Of a stretch of DNA of 64,000 bases, positions 43,701-51,695 are shown in pieces (the first letter of the stretch is position 1; every line of letters begins with the position of its first letter). The notes under the pieces are model-generated. The model did no database searches. It was not told where the DNA came from and saw nothing but the letters and a program-made list of their open reading frames with translations. The translations under genes and the position numbers were made by a program. The DNA lies in the NCBI GenBank assembly GCA_963734955.1, contig CAVTJO010000011.1:372001-436000 (forward strand), in the 5' to 3' direction. Source of the stretch: UBA11986 sp963734955 (GTDB lineage: Bacteria; Bacteroidota; Ignavibacteria; UBA10030; UBA6906).

Positions 43701-44363
43701 GCCGCGCATCACAGGATGGTCAGGCGAAAGTCCGCGTAAACGGTGCGCGTGAATCAGTTCGTCGTCAATCATCGCGCGGAGATCACCGTCCGAGAGCTGT
43801 TCAATCTTCATCACTTCATGCGATGTTCTGAAGCCATCGAAGAAGTGAAGAATGGGAACACGGGCTTCGAGCGTTGCCGCCTGCGAAATCAGAGCGAAGT
43901 CCATCACTTCCTGAACGGACCCCGAGCAGAGCATTGCAAACCCGGTGCCCCGCGTCGCCATCACGTCACTGTGATCACCAAAGATGGAGAGGGACTGCGT
44001 CGCGAGTGAGCGGGCAGAGACATGGAACACGGTGGATGTCAACTCGCCGGCAATCTTGAACATGTTCGGGATCATCAACAGCAACCCCTGGGAGGCAGTG
44101 AACGTCGTTGAAAGTGCGCCTGCCTGAAGTGCGCCATGAACGGCGCCGGATGCACCGCCCTCACTTTGCATCTCCGTGACGGAAGGCACCGTACCCCACA
44201 GATTCTTCCTGCCCTGCGCGGACCATTCATCAGCCCATTCGCCCATGTTCGACGACGGAGTGATGGGATAGATTGCTATGACCTCGTTGAGTTTATGTGC
44301 AACATAAGCCGCCGCTTCGTTTCCGTCTATTGTAACGTATTTGCGCTTTGATGTTTGTTCCAT
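40761..44363 (-). CDS. nifJ: Pyruvate:ferredoxin (flavodoxin) oxidoreductase
   Basis: Single-chain enzyme of 1200 residues that converts pyruvate and CoA to acetyl-CoA, CO2 and reduced ferredoxin. In order: N-terminal pyrimidine-binding domain (AIYPITPSSNMGEWAD), the gamma-like domain (SHLRFGPRPIKSSYL), a two-cluster ferredoxin domain with CIQCNKCAIVCP and CTGCGICVEICP, and the C-terminal TPP domain with CSGCGETPYLKL and GGDGWAYDIGYGGLDH. ATG 44363 gives the usual N-terminus MEQTSKRKYVTIDGNEA; the frame is open 29 codons further up. First gene of the nifJ-pfkA-DHOD-like-tkt-cdf-maeB run. Confidence 0.97.
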   Translation of the reverse strand: MEQTSKRKYVTIDGNEAAAYVAHKLNEVIAIYPITPSSNMGEWADEWSAQGRKNLWGTVPSVTEMQSEGGASGAVHGALQAGALSTTFTASQGLLLMIPNMFKIAGELTSTVFHVSARSLATQSLSIFGDHSDVMATRGTGFAMLCSGSVQEVMDFALISQAATLEARVPILHFFDGFRTSHEVMKIEQLSDGDLRAMIDDELIHAHRLRGLSPDHPVMRGSAMNPDVYFQARETVNPFYQACPAIVQKAMDRFAKIVGRQYKLFEYVGSPNADRVIVIMGSGTGAVEETIDYLNKKGENVGILKVRLFRPFAVKSFMDALPTSVKTIAVLDRTKEPGSAGEPLYQDVVTAVTESYNSGSLPLKTFPRIVGGRYGLSSKEFTPAMVKGIYDEMKKGSPKNHFTVGIVDDISNSSVDYHPAFTTEPDDVVRAMFYGLGADGTVGANKNSIKIIGEDTDNYAQGYFVYDSKKSGSTTISHLRFGPRPIKSSYLIDRANFVACHQWFFLEKFDVLKTAVPGATFLLNSYFPPDKVWDELPRHIQEQLIQKKIKFYVIDGYKVAQATGMGARVNTIMQTCFFAISGVLPREQAIEAIKNSIKKTYGKKGDQIVQQNFAAVDQTLANLFEVKVPQKVTSTVTMPPPVSEKAPEFVRKVTGTIIAGLGDSLPVSAMPIDGTFPVGTAQWEKRNIALEIPVWDEQVCIQCNKCAIVCPHATIRIKVYDPKELVGAPPTFKSTDYRGSEYKGMKYSIQVAPEDCTGCGICVEICPAKNKSETRLKAINMMSQPPLRDKERENYEFFLNLSEVDRRGVKVDSVKGSQLLQPLFEYSGACSGCGETPYLKLATQLFGDRMLVANATGCSSIYGGNLPTTPWTMNKDGRGPAWSNSLFEDNAEFGMGMRLTLDKHAEMANELVQVLKPAIGNELADAILTANQSDESGIYEQRQRVEELKKKLQRISSPEAKQLLSLADSLVKKSVWIVGGDGWAYDIGYGGLDHVLASGRNVNILVLDTEVYSNTGGQMSKATPRAAVAKFAAGGKPRAKKDLGLLAMTYGNVYVATVAMGSNDMQTIKAFLEAEAYDGPSIIIAYAHCIAHGIDMQRGMSNQKAAVESGHWPLYRYNPTAQKEGKNPFKLDSKAPKIKFSEYAYLETRYKMLTKSDPEAAKHLMELAQGDVTRRWEVLEEMAKDGNGTAQRSIPSTSNN

Positions 44364-44638
44364 GATTCGATGACTCTCACTGAAGGTTTGTTCTTGACTG
44401 AGCCCGGGCTCGGTCGTTAGCTCAATACCATGTATAAGGGCAAATGCCATTCCATGAAGAAAAGCTTCATTTCCGGCCAGATTTCAGCGAAAAGATCGGA
44501 GTAAAAGACCCGAATTCTCATTCTTGAAAAGGAGCATCGGAAGATTACCAAAAGCGAGAACTGGCAAAGAGATGGAAAGTGGGAGAGGCTAAGCGAGGCT
44601 GCCTCTCACGCAAAAGGAATGTCTCGTTCACTTCGCAT
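44364..44638. other. Intergenic region between hydrogenase operon and nifJ
   Basis: This 275-base gap should contain the nifJ promoter. A 7-base hairpin GAGAGGC/GCCTCTC (44583-44607) lies just after the hydrogenase protease gene and probably ends that operon. No gene seen. Confidence 0.4.
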
Positions 44639-45130
44639 TCACAAGGACTCATTCGAGATGATCGCGACGACCTCCTCGACCGCCTGCTCAACGTCAGGCG
44701 AAAGACCGACCCCGGCCGCAAACTCCCGCCCTTCAATCCCGAACACCTCGAGCCGCTGCGGCAACATGTTGAGGGTACGGGCAACTTCGATCGCCTCTGC
44801 CACACCAAATGCATGCGACGAGTAATGAAAGAATTCCGTCGGAATACTCCGGTGCAGCGAATCAAATCTATGAACGGTACCGGCGACCGCGCCGGATGCA
44901 ACTGCATCAACAATGATGACATCACTTGCATCCTTCCAGGCATCAATAAGGGAAGAACCTTCACCACTCTCCTCGACTGCGACAACGTCAGGCAGGTCCA
45001 TCACCTCGAGCTTCTTTGCAACTGCAACCCCGGCCGCGTCATCGCCGCGATACCAGTTTCCAACGCCGATGACGAGCCTTGATTTGCGGCCAGTGCCTTT
45101 CATGGAATTCCCGCCTGTGCCGAATGTCAT
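44639..45130 (-). CDS. [NiFe] hydrogenase maturation endopeptidase
   Basis: Protein of 163 residues of the HyaD/HycI peptidase family, which clips the C-terminus of the hydrogenase large subunit after nickel insertion. Characteristic are VIGVGNWYRGDDAAGVAVA (about 20-38; the Glu/Asp of G-N-x-x-x-x-D-D binds nickel) and a central DAVASGAVAGTVHRF with the conserved Asp. GAGGAGGGTGGA immediately before ATG 45130 sets the start; the frame is open 31 codons upstream. It directly follows the large-subunit gene (14-base gap), whose C-terminal extension after DPCISCATH is the expected substrate. Confidence 0.93.
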   Translation of the reverse strand: MTFGTGGNSMKGTGRKSRLVIGVGNWYRGDDAAGVAVAKKLEVMDLPDVVAVEESGEGSSLIDAWKDASDVIIVDAVASGAVAGTVHRFDSLHRSIPTEFFHYSSHAFGVAEAIEVARTLNMLPQRLEVFGIEGREFAAGVGLSPDVEQAVEEVVAIISNESL

Positions 45131-45143
45131 TCCACCCTCCTCA

Positions 45144-46433
45144 TTATTCCCTGTCGATATGCAGCCTGAGGAAATGTGTTGCGCAGGAAATGCACGGGTC
45201 ATAATTGCGCACAGCCTGCTCACATTGCCACGTGAGTTGTTCCTGGGTCAGGTCCACGTGGCGTTCCACATACTGACGCAGATCGTTCTCGATTGTCTTC
45301 TGGTTCTGAGATGTGGGGGGAACGATCTTTGCATCAAGGATAATGCCATCCCTGTCAATCCGGTACCGATGGTAGAGGAACCCCCGCGGCGCTTCCGTAC
45401 ATCCATAGCCGACACCTTCGCGGGGTTCAACTTTGAGGAACGGTTGGTCAGGCATTTCATACTGGTCAATAATTCGAAGGGCCTCTTCGCATGCGAACAC
45501 AGTTTCCACGCTTCTCACAATAATGCTCTTGAACGGATTGCGAACAACAGAGCCAAGAGCAACGTCTCGTGCAGCTTGCTTCGCCATCGTGCTGAGCTTT
45601 TCGTAATTCAGGTTGTACCGCGCCAGGGGTCCGACGTGATAAGCACCTCGCTCCTTGTGAACCGAATGAAGCGCATTTGAGTGCTTCACGTGCTCCTCTT
45701 GAAAGTGCTCTTCATACTCGCGCACGGCAATATTGAGTCCACGATTCGAGATGAGGCGGCCTTCATTGAAAGGGTATTCACCGGGATGACTGAGCGCGAC
45801 GAACTCGTAGTCTTGATCAAAGTCCGGGAAGTTGAGCGTCGCGACCCACCGTACTGTTTCGACTGCTGCATCTCTCGCCCATTTCAACCGATCGGCAAGA
45901 GTGTCGAAGTCCGTCCGGCGCGGCACCCTGTAGAATCCGCCCACACGAACATTGATGGGATGGATTTCTCTCCCCCCAACAAGCGCAACGAGGTCGTTCC
46001 CCACCTTCTTCAACTTCAACGCTTTCTTCACAACCTCCGGATGATCCCTGGCGATTTGAATCGCATCGGCATAACCGAGGAAATCCGGCGCATGCAGCAT
46101 GTAGATATGAAGGGCATGGCTTTCGATCCACTCGCCGCAGTAGATGAGCCTGCGCAGCGCCCGCAACTGACCCGTCACTGAAACGCCGCAGGCGTCCTCC
46201 ATCGCGTGAATTGAACTCATCTGATATGCAACGGGGCAAATACCACAGATACGTGCAGTGAGATCCGGTGCTTCCGTAAACCTGCGCCCGCGCAGAAACG
46301 CTTCAAAGAAACGCGGGGGCTCAAAGATCTTCAGCTTTGCGTCCGTAACCTTGTTTCCATGGATCTTTACGTGCAAGGCACCCTCACCCTCAACCCTCGC
46401 GAGGTAGTCAACTTTGATGCTTCTACTTTTCAT
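45144..46433 (-). CDS. hydA: [NiFe] hydrogenase large subunit, group 3b-like (alpha)
   Basis: Catalytic subunit of 429 residues of a cytoplasmic, NAD(P)-linked hydrogenase. Nickel ligands are in RICGICP (L1, about 59-65) and near the C-terminus in DPCISCATH (L2). The nine residues after His form the extension removed by the maturation protease. Family stretches include VEGEGALHVKI and GRLISNRGLNI. The subunit set encoded here (HydB, HydG, HydD, HydA) is that of group 3b 'sulfhydrogenases', which can oxidise or make H2 with NADP(H) and in some species reduce sulfur. Start MKSRSIKVDYL at 46433 overlaps the small-subunit gene by 11 bases. Confidence 0.95.
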   Translation of the reverse strand: MKSRSIKVDYLARVEGEGALHVKIHGNKVTDAKLKIFEPPRFFEAFLRGRRFTEAPDLTARICGICPVAYQMSSIHAMEDACGVSVTGQLRALRRLIYCGEWIESHALHIYMLHAPDFLGYADAIQIARDHPEVVKKALKLKKVGNDLVALVGGREIHPINVRVGGFYRVPRRTDFDTLADRLKWARDAAVETVRWVATLNFPDFDQDYEFVALSHPGEYPFNEGRLISNRGLNIAVREYEEHFQEEHVKHSNALHSVHKERGAYHVGPLARYNLNYEKLSTMAKQAARDVALGSVVRNPFKSIIVRSVETVFACEEALRIIDQYEMPDQPFLKVEPREGVGYGCTEAPRGFLYHRYRIDRDGIILDAKIVPPTSQNQKTIENDLRQYVERHVDLTQEQLTWQCEQAVRNYDPCISCATHFLRLHIDRE

Positions 46434-47202
46434 GGGCTTCACTCGCTTTTCGGAATGGCTCGGCAAAGGCATTGAATGTCCGGAAGGCCCGCAGAATGTC
46501 TGTGTCATCAACGCCGAGCGACGTCCACCATTCGCTCAACGATGCAGTGTTCGGGAGTTCCTTGGGTCCGAAACAACCGAAGCACCCCCGGTTGTACGAT
46601 GGACAAAGTGCTCCACATCCCGCCTGGGTCACCGGTCCGAGACAGGGGGTTCCGGCAGAGACCATCACGCATGGAATTTCTTTCATCTTGCATTCCATAC
46701 ACACACCGTACGGGGGAATATTTGGTTTCCGCCCATTCAGGAATGCGCTCAGAACTTCGACAAGCTGGAACTTGTTCACCGGGCAGCCGCGCAACTCATA
46801 GTCCACAAACACATGGTCGGCAATGGGAGTGGATTTGTTGAGTGTTTCAATGTATGATGGGTTTGCGTACACGATGGAGGTGAACTCACGGACGTCCTTG
46901 AAGTTCCGAAGCGCCTGGATACCACCTGCAGTCGCACACGCCCCGATCGTAACGAGGAACCTCGATACTTTGCGTACCTGATGAATTCGCTCCGCATCAT
47001 GCGGCGTGGTGATGGAACCTTCGACGAGCGACACATCATACGGACCCTTCATCACACGGCGTGACGCCTCGGGGAAATTGGCAATATCCACACGCTCGGT
47101 TAGGGCAAGGAGTTCGTCTTCACAATCAAGCAGGCTCAACTGGCATCCATCGCATGAGGAGAACTTCCATACCGCGAGCCTGGGCTTCGACTTTAATTCC
47201 AT
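46423..47202 (-). CDS. hydD: [NiFe] hydrogenase small subunit, group 3b-like (delta)
   Basis: Electron-transfer subunit of 259 residues holding iron-sulfur clusters between the [NiFe] site and the diaphorase part. Proximal cluster ligands are seen in SSCDGCQLSLLD, GACATAGG and RGCPVNKF. Two further clusters are suggested by VCMECKMKEIPC, CLGPVTQAGCGALC and GCFGCFGP. It resembles the NADH dehydrogenase 20-kDa family, like all such small subunits. It starts one base after the stop of the FAD/NAD subunit gene and overlaps the large-subunit start. No twin-arginine signal, so cytoplasmic, as expected for group 3b. Confidence 0.95.
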   Translation of the reverse strand: MELKSKPRLAVWKFSSCDGCQLSLLDCEDELLALTERVDIANFPEASRRVMKGPYDVSLVEGSITTPHDAERIHQVRKVSRFLVTIGACATAGGIQALRNFKDVREFTSIVYANPSYIETLNKSTPIADHVFVDYELRGCPVNKFQLVEVLSAFLNGRKPNIPPYGVCMECKMKEIPCVMVSAGTPCLGPVTQAGCGALCPSYNRGCFGCFGPKELPNTASLSEWWTSLGVDDTDILRAFRTFNAFAEPFRKASEAHEK

Positions 47203-47203
47203 G

Positions 47204-48064
47204 TCAGATCTCTCTCAATGAAAACAGAGGCTCAATGCTGTCGTACCTGAACACCGGGCCATCCTTGCAGATAAACACACTGCCAAGCTGGCAATGTCCG
47301 CACAGGCCAACTGCACACTTCATGTTTCGCTCCATTGAAACGAACATATGGGGCAGTGCAATCCCGCGTTTGTGCAGCTCGAGGACAGTGTAGCGCATCA
47401 TTACTTCCGGACCACACACCAGGGCCACGGTGTTATCGGGATCAAACGGCGCCTTGCGGATCAGCGTTGTCACGACGCCAACGTTCCCACGCCATCGTTC
47501 CACCGCACGATCCACTGTGATGTACACCTCCAGATCGAACCGTGAGCGCCACCGCTCCAATTCATTTTTGTAGAGAATGTCGGCAGGGCTCCGCGTGCCG
47601 TACAGAAGAACAATCTTGCCGTACCTTTCTCGTTGCGCAAGCACGTGATAGAGCGCCGGTCGGAGCGGCGCAAGTCCAATTCCGCCCGCCACGATCACAA
47701 TGTCGTTCCCGGCCATCTCTTCCACCGGCCAATGGGAACCAAACGGCCCTCTCACCCCGATCATATCGCCTCGTTTGAGGCTTCGCATTGCCTTCGTCAC
47801 GGCGCCGACCGCCCGTGTTGTATGCACCAACAAATCCGTTTTCCCCGGGTCGCCGCTGATGGAAATGGGAATCTCCCCGACGCCAAACACATACAACATG
47901 TTGAACTGGCCCGGCTTGAAAACGAAGCCACTTCCCTGCGGCACCAGCTCAAGAGTAAAAGTGTCATGCGTCTCCTTTCGCACGGAGTCGATGCGACACA
48001 ATGATGGATGCACGACGTCCTGCATCGTGCGGATTGCTCGTTCTAGTTCAAGCGTGGGTTCCAT
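47204..48064 (-). CDS. hydG: Hydrogenase FAD/NAD(P)-binding subunit (gamma)
   Basis: Protein of 286 residues of the ferredoxin-NADP reductase-like family that links the hydrogenase to NAD(P)H. FAD-binding stretch FKPGQFNMLYVFGVGEIPISIS lies at about 50-70. The NAD(P) site has VAGGIGLAPLRP and the conserved CGPEVMMR. The C-terminal [2Fe-2S] motif is CAVGLCGHCQLG then FICKDGPVF. The frame extends to 48121 inside the upstream gene, but MEPTLELERA at 48064 is the natural start and still overlaps the CNB-domain gene by 17 bases. Operon order matches group 3b enzymes apart from the inserted regulator-like gene. Confidence 0.95.
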   Translation of the reverse strand: MEPTLELERAIRTMQDVVHPSLCRIDSVRKETHDTFTLELVPQGSGFVFKPGQFNMLYVFGVGEIPISISGDPGKTDLLVHTTRAVGAVTKAMRSLKRGDMIGVRGPFGSHWPVEEMAGNDIVIVAGGIGLAPLRPALYHVLAQRERYGKIVLLYGTRSPADILYKNELERWRSRFDLEVYITVDRAVERWRGNVGVVTTLIRKAPFDPDNTVALVCGPEVMMRYTVLELHKRGIALPHMFVSMERNMKCAVGLCGHCQLGSVFICKDGPVFRYDSIEPLFSLREI

Positions 48065-48509
48065 AAACGTCCAGGAGTTGTAATCGTGTTGCTTCGAGTC
48101 GCTGCTCGATGACGTGGGCAAACCGCTTCAGGAGATCAAAACCAAGGTCATGGTCCTCTTCACATTTTGTGCGCAAACATTTGCCGTCCAATGCAATTGC
48201 GCGAACGAGCTCGGTGGCCTTCGCATCGAACCGCCATTGATACGGGGGGACAAGCCAGGACCACCCCAACACATCGCCTTCTTCAAGCGTCTGAATTGTA
48301 ATGGGTCCGCGGTCAGGAGTAAACACCTCAAGGGCAACACGTCCATGACGAATGACGAAGAACTGGGCGGCTTCTTCCCCCTCATGAAACAGATACTGGC
48401 CGCCATCGAACCGCGCATTCGACGCGCATCCGGTGATGAGTTCCAAATGGTGGTTCTGCAAGCCCTGCAGAAAAGGACTTTCTTCCAGAATTTGTTTAAG
48501 CGACTCCAT
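48048..48509 (-). CDS. Cyclic-nucleotide-binding-domain protein within the hydrogenase operon
   Basis: Protein of 153 residues consisting of one cNMP-binding (CRP N-terminal-like) beta-roll: LFHEGEEAAQFFVIRHGRVALEV at about 40-62, EEGDVLGWSWLVPPYQWRFDAKA at 76-98 and a C-terminal helix. There is no DNA-binding domain, so it is not a CRP-type regulator. The phosphate-binding cassette lacks the usual R-T/S-A-S pattern and has PPYQWRFDAKA instead, so the ligand, if any, may differ. GGAGGTG precedes the ATG. It overlaps both neighbours (14 and 17 bases), which implies production in fixed ratio with the hydrogenase subunits, perhaps as an allosteric subunit. Confidence 0.9.
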   Translation of the reverse strand: MESLKQILEESPFLQGLQNHHLELITGCASNARFDGGQYLFHEGEEAAQFFVIRHGRVALEVFTPDRGPITIQTLEEGDVLGWSWLVPPYQWRFDAKATELVRAIALDGKCLRTKCEEDHDLGFDLLKRFAHVIEQRLEATRLQLLDVYGTHA

Positions 48510-49701
48510 GGTTGTTCACCTCCACTTTGTTCTTGATTGGAGACGTGGCTGGGGCAGAGCGCAGAGCGCGCACTTCTTCAGTAATGTCTATTCCCACCGG
48601 ACACCAGGCAATGCATCGACCACATCCAACACACCCGGAGGTCCCGAACTGATCAAACCAGTTGGCGAGCTTGTGTGTTAACCATTGCCGGTAGCGGGAT
48701 TTCCGGCTTGTCCTGATACTGCCGCCGTGGATATACGAAAAATCCAGGGTGAAGCACGAGTCCCACTTGCGCCAGCGCTCGGCATGGGTTCCGGCAAGAT
48801 CCGTGGTGTCTTCGATGCTGTGACAAAAACATGTTGGACAAACGAGCGTACAGTTTGCACACGAGAGACATCGATCTGCGACAACATTCCAATGAGGGTG
48901 CTCGAGGTTCTGTTGAAGCGAAGTTCTGATGTTTGTAGTATCCATCGTTCGCTTAATCGAGGTTGCAGCATGATCAATCGCAAGATCAGCCTGTTCAATC
49001 TCAAGCGTGGATGCTTCACGAAGTGGAAGGTCCTGGATTACCTCCCATCCCCTTTCACTCCCGACAACAACGAGAAAATAATGGCCAGTCTTATTGAACA
49101 CCTCGGTAAGGCAGAGATCAAAACCCTGGTCGGCTTTGGGACCTGTGTCCATTGAGGTACAGAAACACGTAGCCGCTGCCCCCGTGCAGTTCACCGAAAC
49201 GATGAACGTATCCTTCCGAACTGAGGTGTAGTGCGAATCTGCATAAGCGCCGCCCATCAGCACCTTGTCCTGTATCCCTATCGCGTGCAACTCACACGGT
49301 CGTACTCCGATAAATGCAAGGGAAACGGGCTTGTACTCTGCGGCCTCAGGGGGTGTATTTGAGTTGCCATCCCTTCCTACATCCACGACGACGGCGCCTT
49401 CTCTATTCCGCTCGGCAGTGAACAGTTTCAACGCAGGCGGGAAGAGGAACTTCTTCCACGAATGAGGACCGAGATTGAAACCAAAGAGAGTCTTCTCCGT
49501 TCGCTTTCGTAAGCGGTAAGCACCCGGCACCTGTTCGTCACCCCACCCGACAGGCAAATCCTGAACGTTTGAGATTTCATCATACACGATGGCGTTGTCG
49601 CGAACAGTCGGGCCGACAAGTCTGTACCCCCGCCGCGTGAGCACCGAGAAAAGAGTGTCTATTCCAGAAGCATCAGCGAAATAATGCGCCCCGGCATTCA
49701 T
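48496..49701 (-). CDS. hydB: Hydrogenase iron-sulfur subunit (beta)
   Basis: Protein of 401 residues with an N-terminal alpha/beta domain (SLAFIGVRPCELHAIGIQD near 125-145, CTGAAATCFC near 172) and a C-terminal ferredoxin-type region with CLSCANCTLVCP and CVGCGRCIAWCP. This fits the beta subunit (HydB) of group 3b hydrogenases, related to anaerobic sulfite reductase subunit A and said to support sulfur reductase activity in some archaea. First gene of the operon. ATG 49701 is used rather than an upstream TTG; no strong ribosome site is visible. Confidence 0.93.
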   Translation of the reverse strand: MNAGAHYFADASGIDTLFSVLTRRGYRLVGPTVRDNAIVYDEISNVQDLPVGWGDEQVPGAYRLRKRTEKTLFGFNLGPHSWKKFLFPPALKLFTAERNREGAVVVDVGRDGNSNTPPEAAEYKPVSLAFIGVRPCELHAIGIQDKVLMGGAYADSHYTSVRKDTFIVSVNCTGAAATCFCTSMDTGPKADQGFDLCLTEVFNKTGHYFLVVVGSERGWEVIQDLPLREASTLEIEQADLAIDHAATSIKRTMDTTNIRTSLQQNLEHPHWNVVADRCLSCANCTLVCPTCFCHSIEDTTDLAGTHAERWRKWDSCFTLDFSYIHGGSIRTSRKSRYRQWLTHKLANWFDQFGTSGCVGCGRCIAWCPVGIDITEEVRALRSAPATSPIKNKVEVNNHGVA

Positions 49702-50115
49702 AAACAAGATTTCAATATGAGAGGGATCATCGCTTCACAATCAGAGGTTTCAAGTAAAAGAGGGCCCACCCGGAAACAAGGCCCTCAATCTTCTAAAGAA
49801 CTTTCGAACAGTAACTCGCTCGCCAATAACGTGCCATGTCAGTGGCGGAAAAACCGCCCGGCATTACCGGCAATGCACTCCTGCAATCTCAAGTGTGATA
49901 ATCGGGGCATCATGGTGTTCTCAGGTTTGTTCATGTTTATTATATCAACAAACAATGAATCTCGATGGAACATCTTGACTTTCATGCGATCTTCCCCTAG
50001 CATACCGGCAGGTCGGCATGAAATCGTTGCGGGAGACGAATCACGTTCCCCGAATTGCTGGTCTGGTTCAACGTGCCTTTCGTTTCTCGTTTCATACCAG
50101 GAAAGGAGGGCGACA
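49702..50115. promoter_or_regulatory. Divergent promoter region, hydrogenase operon / GAF-GGDEF gene
   Basis: About 414 bases between the hydrogenase operon (leftward) and the signalling gene (rightward). The plus-strand frame continues open through most of it, but without protein character. A sigma-70-like promoter is visible at 49975-50003. No operator for the hydrogenase side was identified. Confidence 0.5.
49975..50003 (+). promoter_or_regulatory. Predicted promoter of the GAF-GGDEF gene
   Basis: TTGACT (49975-49980) and TAGCAT (49998-50003), spacer 17 bases, about 110 bases upstream of the ATG at 50116. Confidence 0.5.
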
Positions 50116-51159
50116 ATGTCCACACCGCATACACCCGAAAAAGCTCTCACCCATCTCTCCGAAGTTCTTGACGTCCTTCGATCAACAAATCAGCATGAAC
50201 AAACCTTGCACCTCATCATCGATCGGCTCGTCAGAACGTACCGGTGCCACGTGTGCGCCGTGGTGTTGATCGATGAAAAGACCGAGTACCTTAACATTGA
50301 AAACAGCTTCGGCCTCTCCTGGACATTCAGCAAGGAGTTCAGGAGAAAACTCACCACCGGTCCGATCGGCGAACTTCTCTGGACCGGGAGACCCGTTTGT
50401 ATTACTTCGTCATGCATGCCTCTTGCGGAGGAAGTTCAACTCGAACATCCTTTCGGATCGTGTATCATTACGCAGATGGCCATCGACCACAGGACCCTCG
50501 GCTATTTGTATGCGGCTTCAAAAGAGACAACCGCGCTGGAGAGCGCAGATGTTCCAATCATCCAGGCATTTGCAAACACAGCCGCAATCGCAATCCATAA
50601 ATCCCGTTTGCACTATGACAATATGCACCTCGACAGAACCGATCACGATACGGGACTCGACAAATACGAGGCGTTCATTGAGAAAATGCGCATAAGCTGC
50701 GAACGGGCGGAGAAATTCGAGGAACCATTTGCGGTGATCATTCTGGACGTGGATAATTTCAAAACTCTCACAAAAACTTATGGGCACGAGGCCTCACTGC
50801 AATTCCTGAAAGAGTTGGGAGATATTGTCATACATCAGCTACGCGGTGTCGACATTGCGGGACGATACGGCTTCGATGAGATCATCATTATCCTGTCAAA
50901 AGCGGACCTCGAGTATGCTCTTGCCTTTGCACGTGCTCTGGCCAATGCTGTTGAAGTGCATGAATTCACGTCGGCCAAAATCAGGTCGACGATAAGCATT
51001 GGCGTCGCCGCCTGCCCTGAGAACGGGACGACAGTCGAGAAGCTATTGACAGCAACAAAAAACGCAGTATTCGAAGCGCAGCGCGCGGGTAGGAACAAGG
51101 TGTTCCACTACAGCATGGAATGGGATGCGCGAGACGTGACACTATGCGAACACACCTAG
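50116..51159 (+). CDS. GAF domain protein with degenerate GGDEF domain
   Basis: Cytoplasmic signalling protein of 347 residues. A GAF domain (about 20-165) is followed by a diguanylate-cyclase fold (about 175-335): TGLDKYEAF, VIILDVDNFKTLTKTYGHEA and TISIGVAACPENG match the family. The active-site loop reads YGFDE (251-255) instead of GGDEF, so the first two glycines are lost and cyclase activity is doubtful. It may bind GTP or act as a sensor only. AAGGAGGG six bases before ATG 50116 fixes the start. It is divergent from the hydrogenase operon and followed by a NifX-like gene 12 bases on. Confidence 0.9.
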   Translation: MSTPHTPEKALTHLSEVLDVLRSTNQHEQTLHLIIDRLVRTYRCHVCAVVLIDEKTEYLNIENSFGLSWTFSKEFRRKLTTGPIGELLWTGRPVCITSSCMPLAEEVQLEHPFGSCIITQMAIDHRTLGYLYAASKETTALESADVPIIQAFANTAAIAIHKSRLHYDNMHLDRTDHDTGLDKYEAFIEKMRISCERAEKFEEPFAVIILDVDNFKTLTKTYGHEASLQFLKELGDIVIHQLRGVDIAGRYGFDEIIIILSKADLEYALAFARALANAVEVHEFTSAKIRSTISIGVAACPENGTTVEKLLTATKNAVFEAQRAGRNKVFHYSMEWDARDVTLCEHT

Positions 51160-51171
51160 GCAGAGGCTTAC

Positions 51172-51675
51172 ATGAAGATTCTTATCGGAGCCGATGGAAC
51201 ATCATGGGAAAGTGCAGTTGCGAGGCGGCTTGAAAAGGCAGTCTGGTACCTGATCATTAACGTGGAGACACTGGAACGAGAAGTGTATCAGAACGTTCCC
51301 CCTCATGACCACTGCAACATACTGCTCTTGGCGTCACGGCAGCGTGTGCCAGTAATTGTTGCAGGGGGAATGGATGCCGCCACGGCAAGACTCATGCTGT
51401 CGCTGAACTTGCGTTTTGGTGCAGTCGCAAGGATGAATGTTCGTCAGGCACTTGAGACCGTCACAACAGGGCTCGCTACAGATTGCCAACCTCTCGAGGT
51501 TCAGGAAGAGCTCCGTGATCGGAGGTACGGCACGACCCAGATCATCATCACTATGGGGGAGGCGGCTGTTATCCGGTGGCATGCCAAACGTTACAGGGGC
51601 GACACCCCGCGGACAGCATCACCTTCAACAATACGGTGGGAGAGGACATTAGTGTCCGCCGCCATGTGTCTGTAA
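51172..51675 (+). CDS. NifX/NifB-C-like cofactor-binding domain protein
   Basis: Protein of 167 residues whose first 110 resemble the dinitrogenase iron-molybdenum cofactor-binding fold shared by NifX, NifY, the NifB C-terminus and small MTH1175-like proteins: SWESAVARRLEKAVWYLIIN, then IVAGGMDAATARLML and VRQALETV. No nif structural genes are nearby, so nitrogen fixation is not implied; such stand-alone proteins may carry metal clusters. The last 30 codons look unlike coding sequence, while another frame from about 51590 reads ADSITFNNTVGEDISVRRHV and runs to about 51708, so a frameshift near the end is possible. Confidence 0.8.
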   Translation: MKILIGADGTSWESAVARRLEKAVWYLIINVETLEREVYQNVPPHDHCNILLLASRQRVPVIVAGGMDAATARLMLSLNLRFGAVARMNVRQALETVTTGLATDCQPLEVQEELRDRRYGTTQIIITMGEAAVIRWHAKRYRGDTPRTASPSTIRWERTLVSAAMCL

Positions 51676-51695
51676 CGATCGGGCCATCAACGCAA

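Noticed and set aside
44364..44450. 29-codon N-terminal extension of nifJ
   Set aside because: Residues before MEQTSKRKYVTIDGNEA do not match the family and no ribosome site supports the earlier start.
49684..50115. N-terminal extension of the GAF-GGDEF protein by 144 codons
   Set aside because: The extension has no protein character and contains the promoter-like sequence; a perfect ribosome site precedes ATG 50116.
51172..51675. Nitrogen-fixation locus suggested by the NifX-like gene and nifJ
   Set aside because: nifJ-type pyruvate oxidoreductases and stand-alone NifX-like proteins are common in non-fixers, and no nifHDK genes are present.
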